Positions 63,644 through 64,000 of a stretch of DNA of 64,000 nucleotides are shown here, piece by piece (within the stretch, counting starts at the first letter, position 1; every line of letters starts with the position of its first letter). Where the stretch lies: NCBI GenBank assembly GCA_049999805.1, contig JBNGIO010006005.1, positions 78,392-142,391 of the forward strand, given 5' to 3'. The position numbers and the translations under genes are program-made. This stretch comes from Folioceros fuciformis. Taxonomy: Eukaryota; Anthocerotophyta; Anthocerotopsida; Anthocerotales. The notes beneath the pieces are model-generated. The model did not search any database and was not told the DNA's origin. It worked only from the letters and a program-made list of their open reading frames with translations.

Positions 63644-64000
63644 GGGAGCGCAACAACTGACTTCCCGTTAAATAAGTTCGCCAACGCGCTACGAGACCAC
63701 ACCAATCTGTCAGCTCCTACGAGGATGAAAAAACCTCAGACTGCCCCGAGCAGCTCCGGTCCAGCTCAACGATGTCACGCAACGGCACACAGAAGGGGGC
63801 CCCGTAACCCTAGGCTAGAGTGATGACGAACTCCGCGATGCACCCAGGGGCGTATATCAGCAGTTCGCAGCCCTGTACTCGAGGAGAGACGCGTTGAGGC
63901 TGAACAGCTTCCAGAATACGTTAGGTCTTGGGACTTTGACTGTCTTACTTTCACGTCTGTAACTTGTCCTCCTCTCCTTCATTACAATACTGCATATACA
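63644..64000. promoter_or_regulatory. 5' region of the SR45a-like gene
   Basis: About 360 bp up to the right edge. It should contain the 5' UTR and core promoter on minus. I see no other gene. Confidence 0.4.

Overview
The window is nuclear DNA of a green plant. Coding regions are split by short GT-AG introns (about 80-300 bp), and the proteins have plant-type architectures: a plant LRR pseudokinase, a ROOT UV-B SENSITIVE protein, isoamylase 2, a plastid-free alpha-glucan phosphorylase, a DUF7054 protein and an SR45a-type splicing factor. Exons have balanced GC, intergenic DNA is AT-rich, and the intergenic regions carry many minisatellites and decayed mobile-element remnants. I cannot name the species. 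A non-seed land plant or a close streptophyte relative is my best guess, on general impression only. Two runs of exactly 100 N (44580-44679, 55007-55106) are scaffold gaps.

Layout. 1-3193 (-): LRR receptor pseudokinase, cut by the left edge. 5.1-7.7 kb (+): RUS2-like DUF647 protein. 8.56-9.1 kb (-): intronless stand-alone NADAR protein. 9.8-10.7 kb (-): intronless membrane-anchored methyltransferase. 11.1-15.2 kb (+): neurochondrin. 15.7-17.1 kb (-): NSUN-type RNA m5C methyltransferase. 17.6-19.2 kb (-): COQ5. 20.4-23.7 kb (+): eIF3b. 24.6-26.3 kb (+): F-box protein like FBP7/FBXO9. 28.1-30.2 kb (+): CYP72-clan P450. 30.2-40.4 kb: gene-poor DNA with minisatellites, a long hairpin and decayed transposase-like or gag-like ORFs. 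40.4-43.8 kb (-): an unrecognised coiled-coil protein and a DUF7054 protein. 45.3-49.6 kb (-): isoamylase 2. 50.4-51.0 kb (+): an unrecognised helical protein. 51.8-52.6 kb (-): RBX1. 53.0-55.2 kb: a cluster of unrelated minisatellites ending in a gapped 25-bp array. 55.5-59.6 kb (-): alpha-glucan phosphorylase. 61.5-63.6 kb (-): SR45a/Tra2-like splicing factor.

Most genes are housekeeping genes that work independently, as usual in a plant. Two loose themes are visible. ISA2 and the glucan phosphorylase, both in starch/glucan metabolism, lie about 6 kb apart. Three separate SAM-dependent methyltransferases (membrane-anchored, NSUN, COQ5) lie within 10 kb. I see no convincing new multi-gene system. 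The most notable structural observation is that two unrelated genes (neurochondrin and SR45a) appear to have an intron directly after the ATG. Also notable are the stand-alone NADAR gene and the clear enzyme-to-scaffold substitutions in ISA2 and in the receptor kinase.
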